Part shown: in pieces, positions 1 to 8,885 of the stretch
Position numbering within the stretch: position 1 is the first letter of the stretch
Layout: the number at the start of each line of letters is the position of its first letter
Assembly: GCF_000955955.1 (NCBI RefSeq)
Contig: NZ_JYJG01000022.1
Coordinates: 1 to 44,704 of the forward strand
Reading direction: 5' to 3'
Length of the DNA stretch: 44,704 nt
From: Lentzea aerocolonigenes
GTDB taxonomy: Bacteria > Actinomycetota > Actinomycetes > Mycobacteriales > Pseudonocardiaceae
Translations under genes and position numbers: made by a program
Notes under the pieces: model-generated
What the model was told of the DNA's origin: nothing
The model's input: only the letters and a program-made list of their open reading frames with translations
Databases searched by the model: none

Positions 1-182
1 AAGATGTCGGCGATGCCCTTGACCATCGCCTCGTTGAACTCCGCGCGGCAGGCGGTGGTGTTCCAGTTGTTGAAGCCCATCGGCGGGGTCAGGGCCAGTC
101 CGTCCGGCAGCGCCTGTGCGGCAGGAGCTACCAGGACCGCACTGACCATTGTGGACAGCACGGCCAAGGCGAGGGTGCGCAT
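1..182 (-). CDS. Alpha-galactosidase (GH27), N-terminal part
   Basis: The first 60 codons of a secreted glycoside hydrolase, cut off by the left window edge. Translation from ATG at 182 gives a Sec signal peptide (MRT, hydrophobic core, VAPAAQA) followed by LALTPPMGFNNWN, the hallmark opening of the GH27 alpha-galactosidase barrel, then a Cys and EFNEAMVKGIADI. GH27 enzymes release terminal alpha-galactose from plant galactomannans or raffinose-type sugars; here the enzyme would act outside the cell. A good Shine-Dalgarno (GAGGAA) precedes the start. It lies 20 bp downstream of the GH95-like gene on the same strand, so the two are probably one operon. The catalytic aspartates lie outside the window. 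Confidence 0.9.
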   Translation of the reverse strand, partial: MRTLALAVLSTMVSAVLVAPAAQALPDGLALTPPMGFNNWNTTACRAEFNEAMVKGIADI

Positions 183-202
183 GGGAATTCCTCTCGAGGG
201 GG

Positions 203-2491
203 TCACGCTGGCAGACCCCAGGGCTTGCCCGGGGTCGTGATGCTGACCGGCCGAACGGCCAGGTCGGGGCGGCGGCCCCTGGGATGCACCAGGACTTCCT
301 GTCCGCGGCGCAACGGGATCTCGAACGTCCCGTCGCCGCGGTCGTGGTACCGGACCGGGCGACCGGACGGCGTCACCACGGACACCGGACCGTCGATTCC
401 GTGCCTCAGCACCAAAGGCTCACCCGCACGGCTGCGGACGAGCACGAACTGCGTCTTGCCACCAGAACGCCGAGCGGTCACCGAGAACCCGCCCTCGCAG
501 GAGTGATCAGCGATCACGACGTCCGGCCACGCGGACGGCACGGCCGGGAACACCCGGACCACACCACCCCAGCTCTGGCACACGAAGTCGTGGATCGTCT
601 GCGCACCGGACAACGGCGTCTCCACCACGGGTCCGGCCTCGGTGTACATGGTGTTCTCGAGCACCGGATATCGCTTCGTGGTGTCGAACATCTTCACGAA
701 GTACCCGTAGGCCTCGTCACCGCGGAACATGCGCGCCGCGATCGAGCCGGACCCGGAGTAGCTGTAGCCGCGGTGCGCGGGTTCCAGCGACATCCAGTGG
801 TGCAACGACTTCTCGATCAACGAGCGGTTCTCCTGCTGCTCCCAGTTCACCGTCATCAGCGGGAACGTGGCCAGCAGGTGCGAGAAGTGCCGGTGCGACA
901 CCGCGAACGGCACCCCAGCGCCGATCATGAACCCGTTGGCGTCCACCGGGTACGGCGTGAGGTCGCGCAGGACCTCCTGCCACTTCGGTTCCAGCGGGTC
1001 GTTGATCTTGAGCAGCTTCGCCGAGTCGATCAACGTCTGACAACCCCACCGGATCAGCTGCAGGTCGTAGTTGCAGTCCGGCGCGTCGCCGTACTCCGGC
1101 GAGGTCGTGACGTCGAGGTGCAGCTTCCCGTCGTTGCCCTTCTTCAGGAAGTGCAGGTAGTAGTTGATCGACCGGCGCAGCAACGGGAACACGACGTCGG
1201 CGAGGATCCGGACGTCCATGCTGTGCCGGTACGACAGCCAGACGTTGTGCAGCGCCCACGTGAGGTTGCCGAGCTCCTTCACCCCGGTGCCGCCCGTGCC
1301 CGGCTCGTACAGCGTCCCGGCGTTCGACGTCGACGAGTCGGTGCTCCGGCCGACGCCCGCCGAGTCGTTCCGGTACGGCTCCTTGACGTTGAGGGCCAGC
1401 TGCTCCTGGTTGTTCTTCAGGGTGCTGGTGATCGAATCGAGCTCCAGGTGGCCGGAGCCGTGGATCAGCCAGTACTCCAGCTGGACGTTGAGGTTCCACC
1501 ACGCGGCGGCCCACGGCGTCTTCTCGAGCCACGGCCCGGTCGTCGCCATCACCGGACTCCCGGCACGCGATCCGGACGCCACCTTGTAGAGCTGGATCCA
1601 GTAGAACGACTGCAGCCGCTGCTCGCCGAACGACAGGAAGCTCTTCTGGTAGAAGGCGTTCCACCACTTGCGGTGCGACCGGGTCAGCAGCCCGCCGAGC
1701 ACCGCGGCCTCGCGCACGGCCTTCAGCACGATCTTGTCCGCGTCCACCTCGGGATAGGTGTGCGCGACCGACAGCAACAGCCGCTGCGCCCGCCCGGTCG
1801 TGATGAGACGGAAAGCGGTTGCCGTCTGCCCACCCGCGTTCAGGGCCTGCGTCACTAGCGTCTCGCGGCCGTCCGCTTTCGTCACGGGATCGGGGTTGAA
1901 CACGTACCCGTCCGGCAGCGGGTTGAAGTCCGCGCGCGGCGGAATCGCCTTGGACGGCACGAACTCCAGCACCGGCTTCTCGTCACCGGAGGCCGTGACC
2001 TGCAACGACAGCACCGAGCGGGTGGAGTGGACGTAGGCGATGAACGAGATCACGCCCAGCGACGTGGTCACGGTTCCACGCAGCTCGGCGTTCCACAGGT
2101 CCAGCCGCCAGTCGACGGCCGAAACCACTCCGGCCGCGGTCAGCTTGAGGTTGCCGACCGGGAGTCTGCACACGCCGAACTGGCTGCCGCCCGTGGTGCG
2201 GTGGTCCTGCACATCCGCGTGCTGCACGGTGAAGCGGACCGTGTTGCCCTCCGCGTACACGACGCTGCCCAGCCGGCCGTCACCGAGGAACGGCGCCTGC
2301 CCGTACTGGGTAGGAGGTTTCTGCCAAACGAGATCCTGCGCCCCGATGAACTTTTCCCAGTCCCGCTCCGACATGCCATCGCAGTCGAAAACATCCGAGG
2401 ACACGGTCTCTTTCCCGGCCGCTACACCCGTCTGGGCGAACAGTACCGCTGCTGTGGTTCCACCCAGAAAACCCCGCCTACCCAAGACCAT
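203..2491 (-). CDS. Secreted GH95-like glycoside hydrolase (Tat substrate)
   Basis: A 762-aa protein with an N-terminal twin-arginine signal (GRRGFLGG followed by a hydrophobic stretch), so it is exported folded. The rest resembles the GH95 alpha-L-fucosidase/alpha-L-galactosidase family: an N-terminal beta-sandwich with GDGRLGSVVY near residue 70, an (alpha/alpha)6 barrel with NLNVQLEYW and VSHRHFSHLLATFPL, and a late SWGGVVRVFPAVPSAWPD motif typical of the family's C-terminal sandwich. The family removes terminal L-fucose or L-galactose from xyloglucan or related glycans. Several GH95 positions differ from the classical fucosidase pattern, so the sugar cannot be named. The start has SD GGAGTG. 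It leads an operon with the GH27 gene and diverges from a TetR gene, which may control it. Confidence 0.82.
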   Translation of the reverse strand: MVLGRRGFLGGTTAAVLFAQTGVAAGKETVSSDVFDCDGMSERDWEKFIGAQDLVWQKPPTQYGQAPFLGDGRLGSVVYAEGNTVRFTVQHADVQDHRTTGGSQFGVCRLPVGNLKLTAAGVVSAVDWRLDLWNAELRGTVTTSLGVISFIAYVHSTRSVLSLQVTASGDEKPVLEFVPSKAIPPRADFNPLPDGYVFNPDPVTKADGRETLVTQALNAGGQTATAFRLITTGRAQRLLLSVAHTYPEVDADKIVLKAVREAAVLGGLLTRSHRKWWNAFYQKSFLSFGEQRLQSFYWIQLYKVASGSRAGSPVMATTGPWLEKTPWAAAWWNLNVQLEYWLIHGSGHLELDSITSTLKNNQEQLALNVKEPYRNDSAGVGRSTDSSTSNAGTLYEPGTGGTGVKELGNLTWALHNVWLSYRHSMDVRILADVVFPLLRRSINYYLHFLKKGNDGKLHLDVTTSPEYGDAPDCNYDLQLIRWGCQTLIDSAKLLKINDPLEPKWQEVLRDLTPYPVDANGFMIGAGVPFAVSHRHFSHLLATFPLMTVNWEQQENRSLIEKSLHHWMSLEPAHRGYSYSGSGSIAARMFRGDEAYGYFVKMFDTTKRYPVLENTMYTEAGPVVETPLSGAQTIHDFVCQSWGGVVRVFPAVPSAWPDVVIADHSCEGGFSVTARRSGGKTQFVLVRSRAGEPLVLRHGIDGPVSVVTPSGRPVRYHDRGDGTFEIPLRRGQEVLVHPRGRRPDLAVRPVSITTPGKPWGLPA

Positions 2492-2729
2492 TGCCCACTC
2501 CTCGTCCGCGCATGACGAACCCTCACGTCTTGCTGCGCGGCGGTGCAGCCTGGTCCAGACAACGGGAAAGGTAGGAGTTCTGGGTCACATCGCGCAAGAC
2601 CCCACTACACGCAACACGAAGCAACAACCGGGTGCTGTTGCTCCTCTGAGATGGGCAGAACGCCTAGGATGTCCCGCCAAAGGGGCGGGGAGAGTCGCAC
2701 GAGCCGTGCCCTTGCTATTGGGAGGTGGC
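2492..2729. promoter_or_regulatory. Divergent GH95/TetR intergenic region
   Basis: These 238 bp separate two divergent starts, so they should carry both promoters and, if the TetR protein is local, its operator. I see no convincing dyad or sigma-70 hexamer pair. The TetR start is preceded by GGAGGTGG at 2721-2728, a near-perfect ribosome binding site. Confidence 0.35.
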
Positions 2730-3341
2730 ATGGCCGTGTCGACAGCGGCGTACAACGAGGGCAGGGTCCCCCAACGGGGCCGTCCTCGCGACGCCAGCCG
2801 GGACGACGCATTACGTCAGGCAGCGCTCGAGGTGATGGCAGAGGTCGGATACCGGGCCCTCACCATGGACGCCGTGGCAGCTCGCGCGAGGGCGGGCAAA
2901 GCCACGATCTACCGGCGCTGGGAGTCGAAGCTCGATCTCGTGATCGACACGTGCACCCAGCTCGCCACGCAGAACCTCGCGGCACCGGACACCGGCTCCC
3001 TGGCCGGCGACCTGCGCGAGTTCCTCTCGTCGTTCGCCGCGTTCCTCTCCGGACCGATCGGCAAGGCCGCCCAGGCACTCGTCGGCGAACTGCCGCACGA
3101 GCCCGAGCTGGCGGCGGCGTTCCGGGAGACGTTCCTGATCTCGCAGCGCGACGTACTGCGCGGAATCCTCGACCGAGCCGCCGAACGGGGCGAGCTGAAG
3201 GCCGACGCCCCGCGCGGCATGGCCGTCGAGATCGCGGGCGCGGCGTTGATCTACCGGCTGATGCTCACCGGTGACCCGCTCGACGAGCCGTTCGTGGAGA
3301 AGGTCGTCGAGCAGGTCCTCTTACCGTTGGTGCATGCCTAA
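2730..3341 (+). CDS. TetR/AcrR family transcriptional regulator
   Basis: A 203-aa DNA-binding repressor-type protein. The N-terminal third carries the TetR helix-turn-helix: ALEVMAEVGYRALTMDAVAARA, then AGKATIYRRWESK, the canonical recognition helix and following turn. The remainder is a helical ligand/dimerisation domain with GDLREFLSSFAAFL and a TetR_C-like end (LTGDPLDEPFVEKVVEQVLLPLV). The start is fixed by GGAGGTGG 1 nt upstream of ATG at 2730; longer in-frame extension runs antisense to the GH95 gene and is not credible. It diverges from the GH95-GH27 pair, which is the obvious candidate target, although efflux or unrelated targets are equally common for this family. Confidence 0.9.
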   Translation: MAVSTAAYNEGRVPQRGRPRDASRDDALRQAALEVMAEVGYRALTMDAVAARARAGKATIYRRWESKLDLVIDTCTQLATQNLAAPDTGSLAGDLREFLSSFAAFLSGPIGKAAQALVGELPHEPELAAAFRETFLISQRDVLRGILDRAAERGELKADAPRGMAVEIAGAALIYRLMLTGDPLDEPFVEKVVEQVLLPLVHA

Positions 3342-3559
3342 CGGAAGAGCTTGCGGACCAGCGCGAAGCCGACGACGGCGCCGACCGCGATCAGCGTGTA
3401 CTTGACCTTGGGCTGGCTCAGCACGTCGAGCACGGACGACTTGCCCTGCTCGACGAGCTTCTGCGGGTTCGCCCGCTCGCTGAGCTCGTCCAGGGTGGCG
3501 GCCAGCGCGGTGCGAGCCTGCTCGATCTCGCGCTGGATGGTGTCGGGATCGCGGGCCAC
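3338..3559 (-). CDS. DUF3618 domain membrane protein
   Basis: A 73-aa protein starting at GTG 3559 behind AGGAGG. The first 35 residues (ARDPDTIQREIEQARTALAATLDELSERANP) are the signature of DUF3618 proteins: an amphipathic helix with the conserved REIEQAR and LDEL motifs. It is followed by a short linker and one transmembrane segment (KYTLIAVGAVVGFALV) ending in basic residues. These small proteins are widespread in Actinobacteria, often next to phage-holin-like or DUF1003 proteins; function is unknown. It is convergent with TetR and overlaps its 3' end by 4 bp. An upstream in-frame extension exists but lacks a ribosome binding site. Confidence 0.85.
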   Translation of the reverse strand: MARDPDTIQREIEQARTALAATLDELSERANPQKLVEQGKSSVLDVLSQPKVKYTLIAVGAVVGFALVRKLFR

Positions 3560-3668
3560 ATGTCCTCCTAGCAGCGGTTCTGGGGCCAACCGTAGTGGAC
3601 GGTCGGAGGCGCGGCTTCGAGCGACCCGGGAGAGCGAGTACATGAGGGGCCTATAGGCTTCCACGTGA

Positions 3669-3742
3669 GGGGTCGTAGCCCAATTGGCAGAGGCACTGGG
3701 TTTAGGTCCCAGCCAGTGGGGGTTCGAGTCCCCCCGACCTCA
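3669..3742 (+). tRNA. tRNA-Leu-like (anticodon UAG), short variable arm
   Basis: A 74-nt cloverleaf: acceptor GGGGTCG/CGACCTC (one G-U), D arm with loop AATTGGCAGA, anticodon stem CTGGG/CCCAG around loop TTTAGGT (anticodon TAG in DNA, reading CUA), a five-base variable region CCAGT, T arm GGGGG-TTCGAGT-CCCCC and discriminator A. CCA is not encoded. The D loop and anticodon arm look like actinobacterial tRNA-Leu(UAG), but leucine tRNAs are normally class II with a long variable arm, which is absent. A TATAGG box at 3652-3657 lies 11 nt upstream and may be the -10 element. The charging identity is therefore uncertain. Confidence 0.85.
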
Positions 3743-3802
3743 CTCGATGGTGGGCTACCACTGTTCGCGGAACGCGCTCACCAGGCCATCTCGTCGTGTT
3801 TT

Positions 3803-3821
3803 CTGGGGGCGAAGCCCCCAG
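3803..3821. terminator. Strong hairpin between tRNA and LuxR gene ends
   Basis: CTGGGGGC, loop GAA, GCCCCCAG: an 8-bp perfect GC stem preceded by TTTT on the plus strand. It lies between the convergent tRNA and the minus-strand LuxR-type gene, and so could terminate either transcript. It lacks a U-tract after the stem in the plus direction. Confidence 0.5.
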
Positions 3822-3871
3822 GCCCCACCCGGCGGGCTGCACCCCCGGACCCCCGCAGCCGGTCCGCCCGT

Positions 3872-6130
3872 TTAGCGATCCGGCCCGCGGCGAGCCTCCT
3901 GCGAGTTAGCCGCCCAGGCCGCGATCTGCTCGCGTGTCGTGAGGTCCAGCTTCTGCCGCACGCGCTGCAGGTGCGTTTCGACCATCCGCTGCGAGATTCG
4001 CAGCTCCTCACCGATGCCCACGTTGGTCTGACCAGCTGCGACCAACGCGGCGACCTGCCGCTCACGGTCGCTCAGCTCGGGAGGCTCGTCCGCCAGCGCG
4101 TAGGCGACCGCCTGCTCGCGCGTCATCTCCCTGCCCTCGGCGAGGCACATGTCCGCGCCGCGCAACGCGACCCGCGACGCCCGCACGACCTCGATGACGT
4201 CCGCGTGCCACACCAGGTCCGCCGCGAAGGCCCCTTCACGGAGGCAGGAGGCCGCACCGACGAGCCGCAACGCCCGGCGAGGGTCACCACGCCGGTACGC
4301 GATCAACGCCAGGCCCTCCAGCACGTCCGCCACCCAGAACCCCGTGTGCCACGACCGCAGCGACTCCAGGAACGACTCCGCGGCCACGGCGAGCTCATCT
4401 CGTTGCAGCGCGCGCACCCCGACCGTGTGCAGGAAGACCGACAACCTGCGCGGTGAGGCCAGACGCCGGTACACGGGCAGAACGTCGGCGATCAGTCCGT
4501 CCGCGAACTCGGCGTCGCCTGCACGCAACGCCGCCCAGGCCAGGTTGTGCTCGATGATCGCGAGGTCCAGCGGGTCCGCGATCGGGGCGAGCAGCGCGAT
4601 GGCCTCTTCGTAGTACTTGCGGGCCTCGCCGTTGCGGTCCACCCGGACGTGCTCTCCGGCCAGCGCGTTCAGGGCCTGGGCGAGCAGTACCGGCTCGCCC
4701 AGCTCACGCCCGAGCGCCACGGCCTGCTCGGCCCAGCTCATGCCGTCGCCGTCCTCGGTGCCCGCGAGATAAGCCAGGTGGCACAAGGCGAGGCACCGCA
4801 CCGCCGGGTCCGCCTCCGCCGTGCGCACCGCCGCGTCCAACAGCGACCGTCCCTGCGACACCTGTCCCTGGTCGCGCCACGCGACGGACAGCATCGTGGC
4901 GAGCTTCAGGTAGCTCAGGTCGGAGGTGCGCGCGGCCCAGTCGACCGCGCACCGCAGGTTGCCGCATTCGGTGATCAACGGGTCGACCACCTCGGGGGTG
5001 GTGAAGACCGTCGAGCTGAACCGCACCCACCGTTGCGCGAACCAGCGCGCGACTCCGGCCAGCACCACGTCCGACTGTTCAGCGAGTTTTTCCCTGCCGT
5101 ACAACCGAACCGACTCCAGCTGCTCGAACCGGCCCGCCCCGCAGAACGTCAGCAGCGACTTGGCCACGAGCGACGACAGCAGCGACAGCACCCGGTCCGC
5201 TGGCAGGTCGCACGCCGCCACCGCCACGTCGAGCCCGAAGCCGCCGGGGAACAACGAGAGGCACCGGAACGCGTGCTGCTCGTCGGCGCCGAGGTGGTCG
5301 TAGCTCCACTCGATCGCGGCGCGCAGGCTCTGGTGACGTTCGGCGGCGGTGCGGTTGCCGCGGTTGAGCAGCTCCAGCCGGTCGTCCAGGCGCGCCAGGA
5401 GTTCCTGCACCGGCAGCACCGTCACGAGTCGTGCGGCGAGCTCTATCGCGAGCGGAAGGCGGTCCAGCCGGGCGCACAACGTCTGCAACGCCTGCTCATC
5501 GTCGAACTTCAAGCCGAGCTGGTTGGCCTGCGCGCGGTCGGCGAACAGCTCCACCGCGCACGTGATCGGCAACGGCTGCACCGCGAACAGCACCTCGCCC
5601 GGTACCCGCAGCGGTTCGCGGCTCGTCGCGATCACCCGGATTCCGGGGCAGCCGAGCAGAAGCGGCTCCAGCAGCGCCGCACACTCCGCGGCGACGTGCT
5701 CGCAGTTGTCCAGCACCAGCACCATCGTCCGGCTCGCCAGCGCGTGCACCAGGGTGCTCAGCACGGGCTCGCGGGTGACCTCGCCGATGCCCAGTGCCGT
5801 CGCGCACGCCCGCGCCACCTGGCCGGAAACCGAGGAGAGCTCGACCCATTCGGCCTCGCCGTGCGTGAACTCCTTGGCCAGCCTGGTCTTCCCGACTCCG
5901 GCCGGGCCGACGAGCGTGAGCACGCGGGCGTCCGTGAACGCCGCGAGCCGATCGAGTTCGCCGGCGCGGCCGATGAAGCTGTCCAACGCCGTCACGGGCT
6001 CGTTCGCGCGCTGCCGGTAAGCCCGCTGACGGCAGGCGTTCGAGCAGTACCGCGCGTGTCTGCGCCGGGAGGTGGCGGTCGCGGCGCCGCAGGTCGCACA
6101 CGTTCCCACCTGTTCGGCCATCGAACGCAT
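3872..6130 (-). CDS. LuxR-family ATPase regulator with N-terminal zinc-finger-like motif
   Basis: A protein of about 750 aa in the STAND/MalT-like regulator class. Residues are counted here from the second ATG at 6121; ATG at 6130 is equally possible, and neither has a clear ribosome binding site. C8-x2-C11-x14-C26-x3-C30 resembles a small zinc-binding module in a very basic context. An AAA/NB-ARC-type ATPase follows, with Walker A GPAGVGKT (72-79), Walker B VLVLDNCEH and an arginine-containing TSREPLR sensor. A long helical, TPR-like stretch comes next, ending in a C-terminal LuxR helix-turn-helix (LSDRERQVAALVAAGQTN...VETHLQRVRQKL). Such proteins activate transcription after sensing an inducer. 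It diverges from the GH97 gene, 119 bp away, suggesting sugar-linked control. Confidence 0.85.
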   Translation of the reverse strand: MRSMAEQVGTCATCGAATATSRRRHARYCSNACRQRAYRQRANEPVTALDSFIGRAGELDRLAAFTDARVLTLVGPAGVGKTRLAKEFTHGEAEWVELSSVSGQVARACATALGIGEVTREPVLSTLVHALASRTMVLVLDNCEHVAAECAALLEPLLLGCPGIRVIATSREPLRVPGEVLFAVQPLPITCAVELFADRAQANQLGLKFDDEQALQTLCARLDRLPLAIELAARLVTVLPVQELLARLDDRLELLNRGNRTAAERHQSLRAAIEWSYDHLGADEQHAFRCLSLFPGGFGLDVAVAACDLPADRVLSLLSSLVAKSLLTFCGAGRFEQLESVRLYGREKLAEQSDVVLAGVARWFAQRWVRFSSTVFTTPEVVDPLITECGNLRCAVDWAARTSDLSYLKLATMLSVAWRDQGQVSQGRSLLDAAVRTAEADPAVRCLALCHLAYLAGTEDGDGMSWAEQAVALGRELGEPVLLAQALNALAGEHVRVDRNGEARKYYEEAIALLAPIADPLDLAIIEHNLAWAALRAGDAEFADGLIADVLPVYRRLASPRRLSVFLHTVGVRALQRDELAVAAESFLESLRSWHTGFWVADVLEGLALIAYRRGDPRRALRLVGAASCLREGAFAADLVWHADVIEVVRASRVALRGADMCLAEGREMTREQAVAYALADEPPELSDRERQVAALVAAGQTNVGIGEELRISQRMVETHLQRVRQKLDLTTREQIAAWAANSQEARRGPDR

Positions 6131-6249
6131 CGTAGTCAAACGATTACAGGGCGGAAAGGCCTTTCCCGACATGTTGTGGACCAATGGCCCATCAACGCGT
6201 ATACATCGGATCTGTCGCCGCCGCGACCGAGGTTCTGGGAGGACTGGAC

Positions 6250-8868
6250 ATGCGGTTGATCCCCGTGCGCTGGCGCGCGGCTGGAGCACTGTTCGTCACA
6301 CTGGCAGCGAGCGTCGAAACCCCTGTAGCAGCAGCAGAACCAGCGGCAACCGGCGTCTGGCCGAAGGCTGTCGTGCAGCTGTCGGACGGCGTGCCGACGC
6401 TCTCGGTGACCCGTGGCGGCACGACCGTGCTGGAGCCGAGCCCATTGGGTGTGGTGACGGAAAGAGCGGATCTTTCTGGTGGACTGAAGTTGGTCGGCCA
6501 TTCCGAGCGACGCGTTTTCGCGCATTACACCGCGTCGTCGGGCAAGCAGCGGCAGCGCAACGTGTCGCACAAGGAGGAGCGCTACACGTTCTCCGGTGCG
6601 GCCCGTCTGGATCTTGTGGTGCGAACCGCGGCGGACGGTGTCGCGTACCGCTACGAACTGCCCGGTGACCTCGGCAACGTGCTGCGGGAGACGTCGGCGT
6701 TCGTGGTTCCTTCCGCCGCGACCGCGTGGATCGCGAAGTACCGGCGCGACTACGAGAACCCGTTCGTGCAGACCAACGCGGCTGCCGCGGAGTCGGCCGA
6801 GTACCTGCACCCGGCGCTGTTCGAGAACCAGGGCGTCTACTCGCTGCTCACCGAGTCCTCTGTGGACGGTCGGCACTCGGGTGCGCATCTCGTGCACACC
6901 GCCGGTTCGGGCGTCTATTCGATCAAGTACTGGGACGAGCAGGTGCTCGTCGACGGACCGTGGCAGTCGCAGTGGCGCACGGCGATCATCGGGTCGTTGG
7001 CGGACGTGTCGACGTCGACTCTGGTGGACGACCTCGCGCCTGCTTCCCGTGTGCGCGACACGTCGTGGATCGAGCCGGGCAAGGTGTTCTGGAGCTGGCT
7101 CGCGGGCGACCGGGAAGCCGGTCAGAGCCTCGCGATGCAGAAGCAGTACGTGGACTACGCGGCGCAGCACGGCTGGCCGTACGCGCTGGTCGACGCGGGC
7201 TGGTACTTCGACCCGAACTGGGACTACGACCCGTCCTGGGAGCAGACGTCGTGGATTCCTTCGCTGGTCTCCTATGCCGCCGCACGGGGCGTGAAGATCC
7301 ATCTGTGGATCCACTACGACGAGCTCGACACGCCCGCTGAGAGCGCGGCCCGCCTGGCGTTGTTCGAGAAGTGGGGCATCGCGGGCGTGAAGATCGACTT
7401 CATGGACTCCGACGGCCAGGACCGCTACCGCTGGTACGACAGGATTCTCGCGGAGACCGCCCAGCACCACCTGCTGGTGAACTTCCACGGTTCGACGATC
7501 CCGCACGGACTTCAGCGCACGTGGCCGCAGGTCATGACGATGGAAGCCGTGCACGGTGGCGAGAAGTCCTCGGGTCTCACCGGGACGCACCTGACTTCGC
7601 TGCCGTTCACGCGCAACGTCGTCGGTGGCATGGACTACACGCCATTGGCCTGGCACCGTCCTTCGCGCACCACGTCCGACGCGCACGAGCTGGCGTTGAC
7701 CGTGATCTACGAGTCGGGTCTCGCGAACCTCGCCGGAAAGCCCGAGGACTACGCGGCACGGCCGGTCGCCGAACGGTTCATCGACCAGGTGCCGACCGCG
7801 TGGGACGAGACGCGGCTGCTGTCCGGACGTCCTGCCGACCACTCGGTGTTCGCGCGCCGGTCGGGTGACCGGTGGTTCATCGGCGGCGGGTACTCCGGTG
7901 CCGCGCGGACGGTTTCCGTTCCTTTCTCGCTGCCTTCCGGGCGGTGGCTGGTGGAGATCACCCGCGATGGTCCCGCCGGGCTCGTGCGCGAGTCACGGAC
8001 CGTGCGTTCCGGGGACGTGTTGACCTTGGACGTGGCGGCCAACGGTGGTTTCGCCGCAATCGCTTGCCGGGCTGGCTCTCGGACCTGTGAGCGGCCGGTT
8101 TCCGCGGTGCCCTCGACGTCGGTGTCCACCGCTGTCAGTGGTTTCAGGGTGACCGGGCTCTTCACGACTCGGGAGGACGTGCGGGGCGTGACGCTGGCGC
8201 CGCGCGTGCCGGCCGGGTGGTCGGTGCAGGGCGGGCCGGTGAAGGCTCGCAACGTCCGTCCTGGCCAGGCGTTGTCGGGCTCGTGGACTCTGGTGCCTCC
8301 TGCGCGGCCTTCGTCCTACGGCTACTTCGACATCCCGGTCGTCGCGTCGTTCAACGGTGGCGTGGAGTCCGAGAAGACCGCCCGCGTGCATCTGGTGAAG
8401 CCGTTGTCCGATGGCTGGTCATACGTGTCGGACCGGCCGTGGGTGTCGGCGGTGGGTGGTGACGGTCCGGTCGAGAAGGACATCACCAACGGCAACGCCG
8501 CCGCGGGTGACGGCCGGGGCATCGCGATCCGCCGCACGACGTTCGGCAAGGGCCTCGGCACGCACGCTTCGTCCGAGATCACCTACGCGCTGGGCTCCTG
8601 CTCGGCTTTCGCGGCTTCGGTCGGTGTCGACGACGAGGCCGGTCTCGACGTGGCGCGTCAGAAGGCCGGTGGCACCGTGTCGTTCCAGGTGGTCGGTGAC
8701 GGCAGGGTCCTGGCCGACACCGGTGTGCTCGGCGTGCGCTCTCCTGTCCGCGACCTGGCCGTGGACGTGACCGGCGTGAGCACTCTCACCCTGCGCGTTC
8801 TCGACGGCGGCGACGGCACGCAGAACGACCACGCTTCTTGGGGCGACGCAAGGATTCGCTGCGCCTAG
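6250..8868 (+). CDS. Secreted GH97 alpha-glycosidase with NEW3 and NPCBM domains
   Basis: An 872-aa extracellular enzyme starting at ATG 6250, behind GGGAGG. A Sec signal peptide ends around VAAAEPAA. The N-terminal beta-sandwich and central barrel match GH97: WSWLAGDRE, GWPYALVDAGWYFD, and GVKIDFMDSDGQ, where Asp383 is the candidate nucleophile, favouring the retaining alpha-galactosidase-like branch over the inverting alpha-glucosidase branch. A later NFHGSTIPHGLQRTWP motif is also family-typical. After about residue 620 comes an NEW3-type linker domain (VTLAPRVPAGWSV), then a C-terminal NPCBM carbohydrate-binding domain with LGTHASSEITYAL. With the nearby GH27 gene it suggests a galactoside-degrading regulon. 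Confidence 0.88.
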   Translation: MRLIPVRWRAAGALFVTLAASVETPVAAAEPAATGVWPKAVVQLSDGVPTLSVTRGGTTVLEPSPLGVVTERADLSGGLKLVGHSERRVFAHYTASSGKQRQRNVSHKEERYTFSGAARLDLVVRTAADGVAYRYELPGDLGNVLRETSAFVVPSAATAWIAKYRRDYENPFVQTNAAAAESAEYLHPALFENQGVYSLLTESSVDGRHSGAHLVHTAGSGVYSIKYWDEQVLVDGPWQSQWRTAIIGSLADVSTSTLVDDLAPASRVRDTSWIEPGKVFWSWLAGDREAGQSLAMQKQYVDYAAQHGWPYALVDAGWYFDPNWDYDPSWEQTSWIPSLVSYAAARGVKIHLWIHYDELDTPAESAARLALFEKWGIAGVKIDFMDSDGQDRYRWYDRILAETAQHHLLVNFHGSTIPHGLQRTWPQVMTMEAVHGGEKSSGLTGTHLTSLPFTRNVVGGMDYTPLAWHRPSRTTSDAHELALTVIYESGLANLAGKPEDYAARPVAERFIDQVPTAWDETRLLSGRPADHSVFARRSGDRWFIGGGYSGAARTVSVPFSLPSGRWLVEITRDGPAGLVRESRTVRSGDVLTLDVAANGGFAAIACRAGSRTCERPVSAVPSTSVSTAVSGFRVTGLFTTREDVRGVTLAPRVPAGWSVQGGPVKARNVRPGQALSGSWTLVPPARPSSYGYFDIPVVASFNGGVESEKTARVHLVKPLSDGWSYVSDRPWVSAVGGDGPVEKDITNGNAAAGDGRGIAIRRTTFGKGLGTHASSEITYALGSCSAFAASVGVDDEAGLDVARQKAGGTVSFQVVGDGRVLADTGVLGVRSPVRDLAVDVTGVSTLTLRVLDGGDGTQNDHASWGDARIRCA

Positions 8869-8885
8869 CGGTTTCCCGCAGGGAC

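Noticed and set aside
149..1858. Long plus-strand reading frame opposite the GH95 gene
   Set aside because: Arg/Pro/His-rich translation without domains, mirror of a well-supported gene; typical of high-GC antisense frames. The same applies to the long antisense frames over the LuxR, FMO, wecB, cysM, PLD and serB genes.
3700..3710. Amber suppressor tRNA, because the anticodon is TAG
   Set aside because: Anticodon UAG pairs with CUA (leucine). An amber suppressor needs anticodon CUA.
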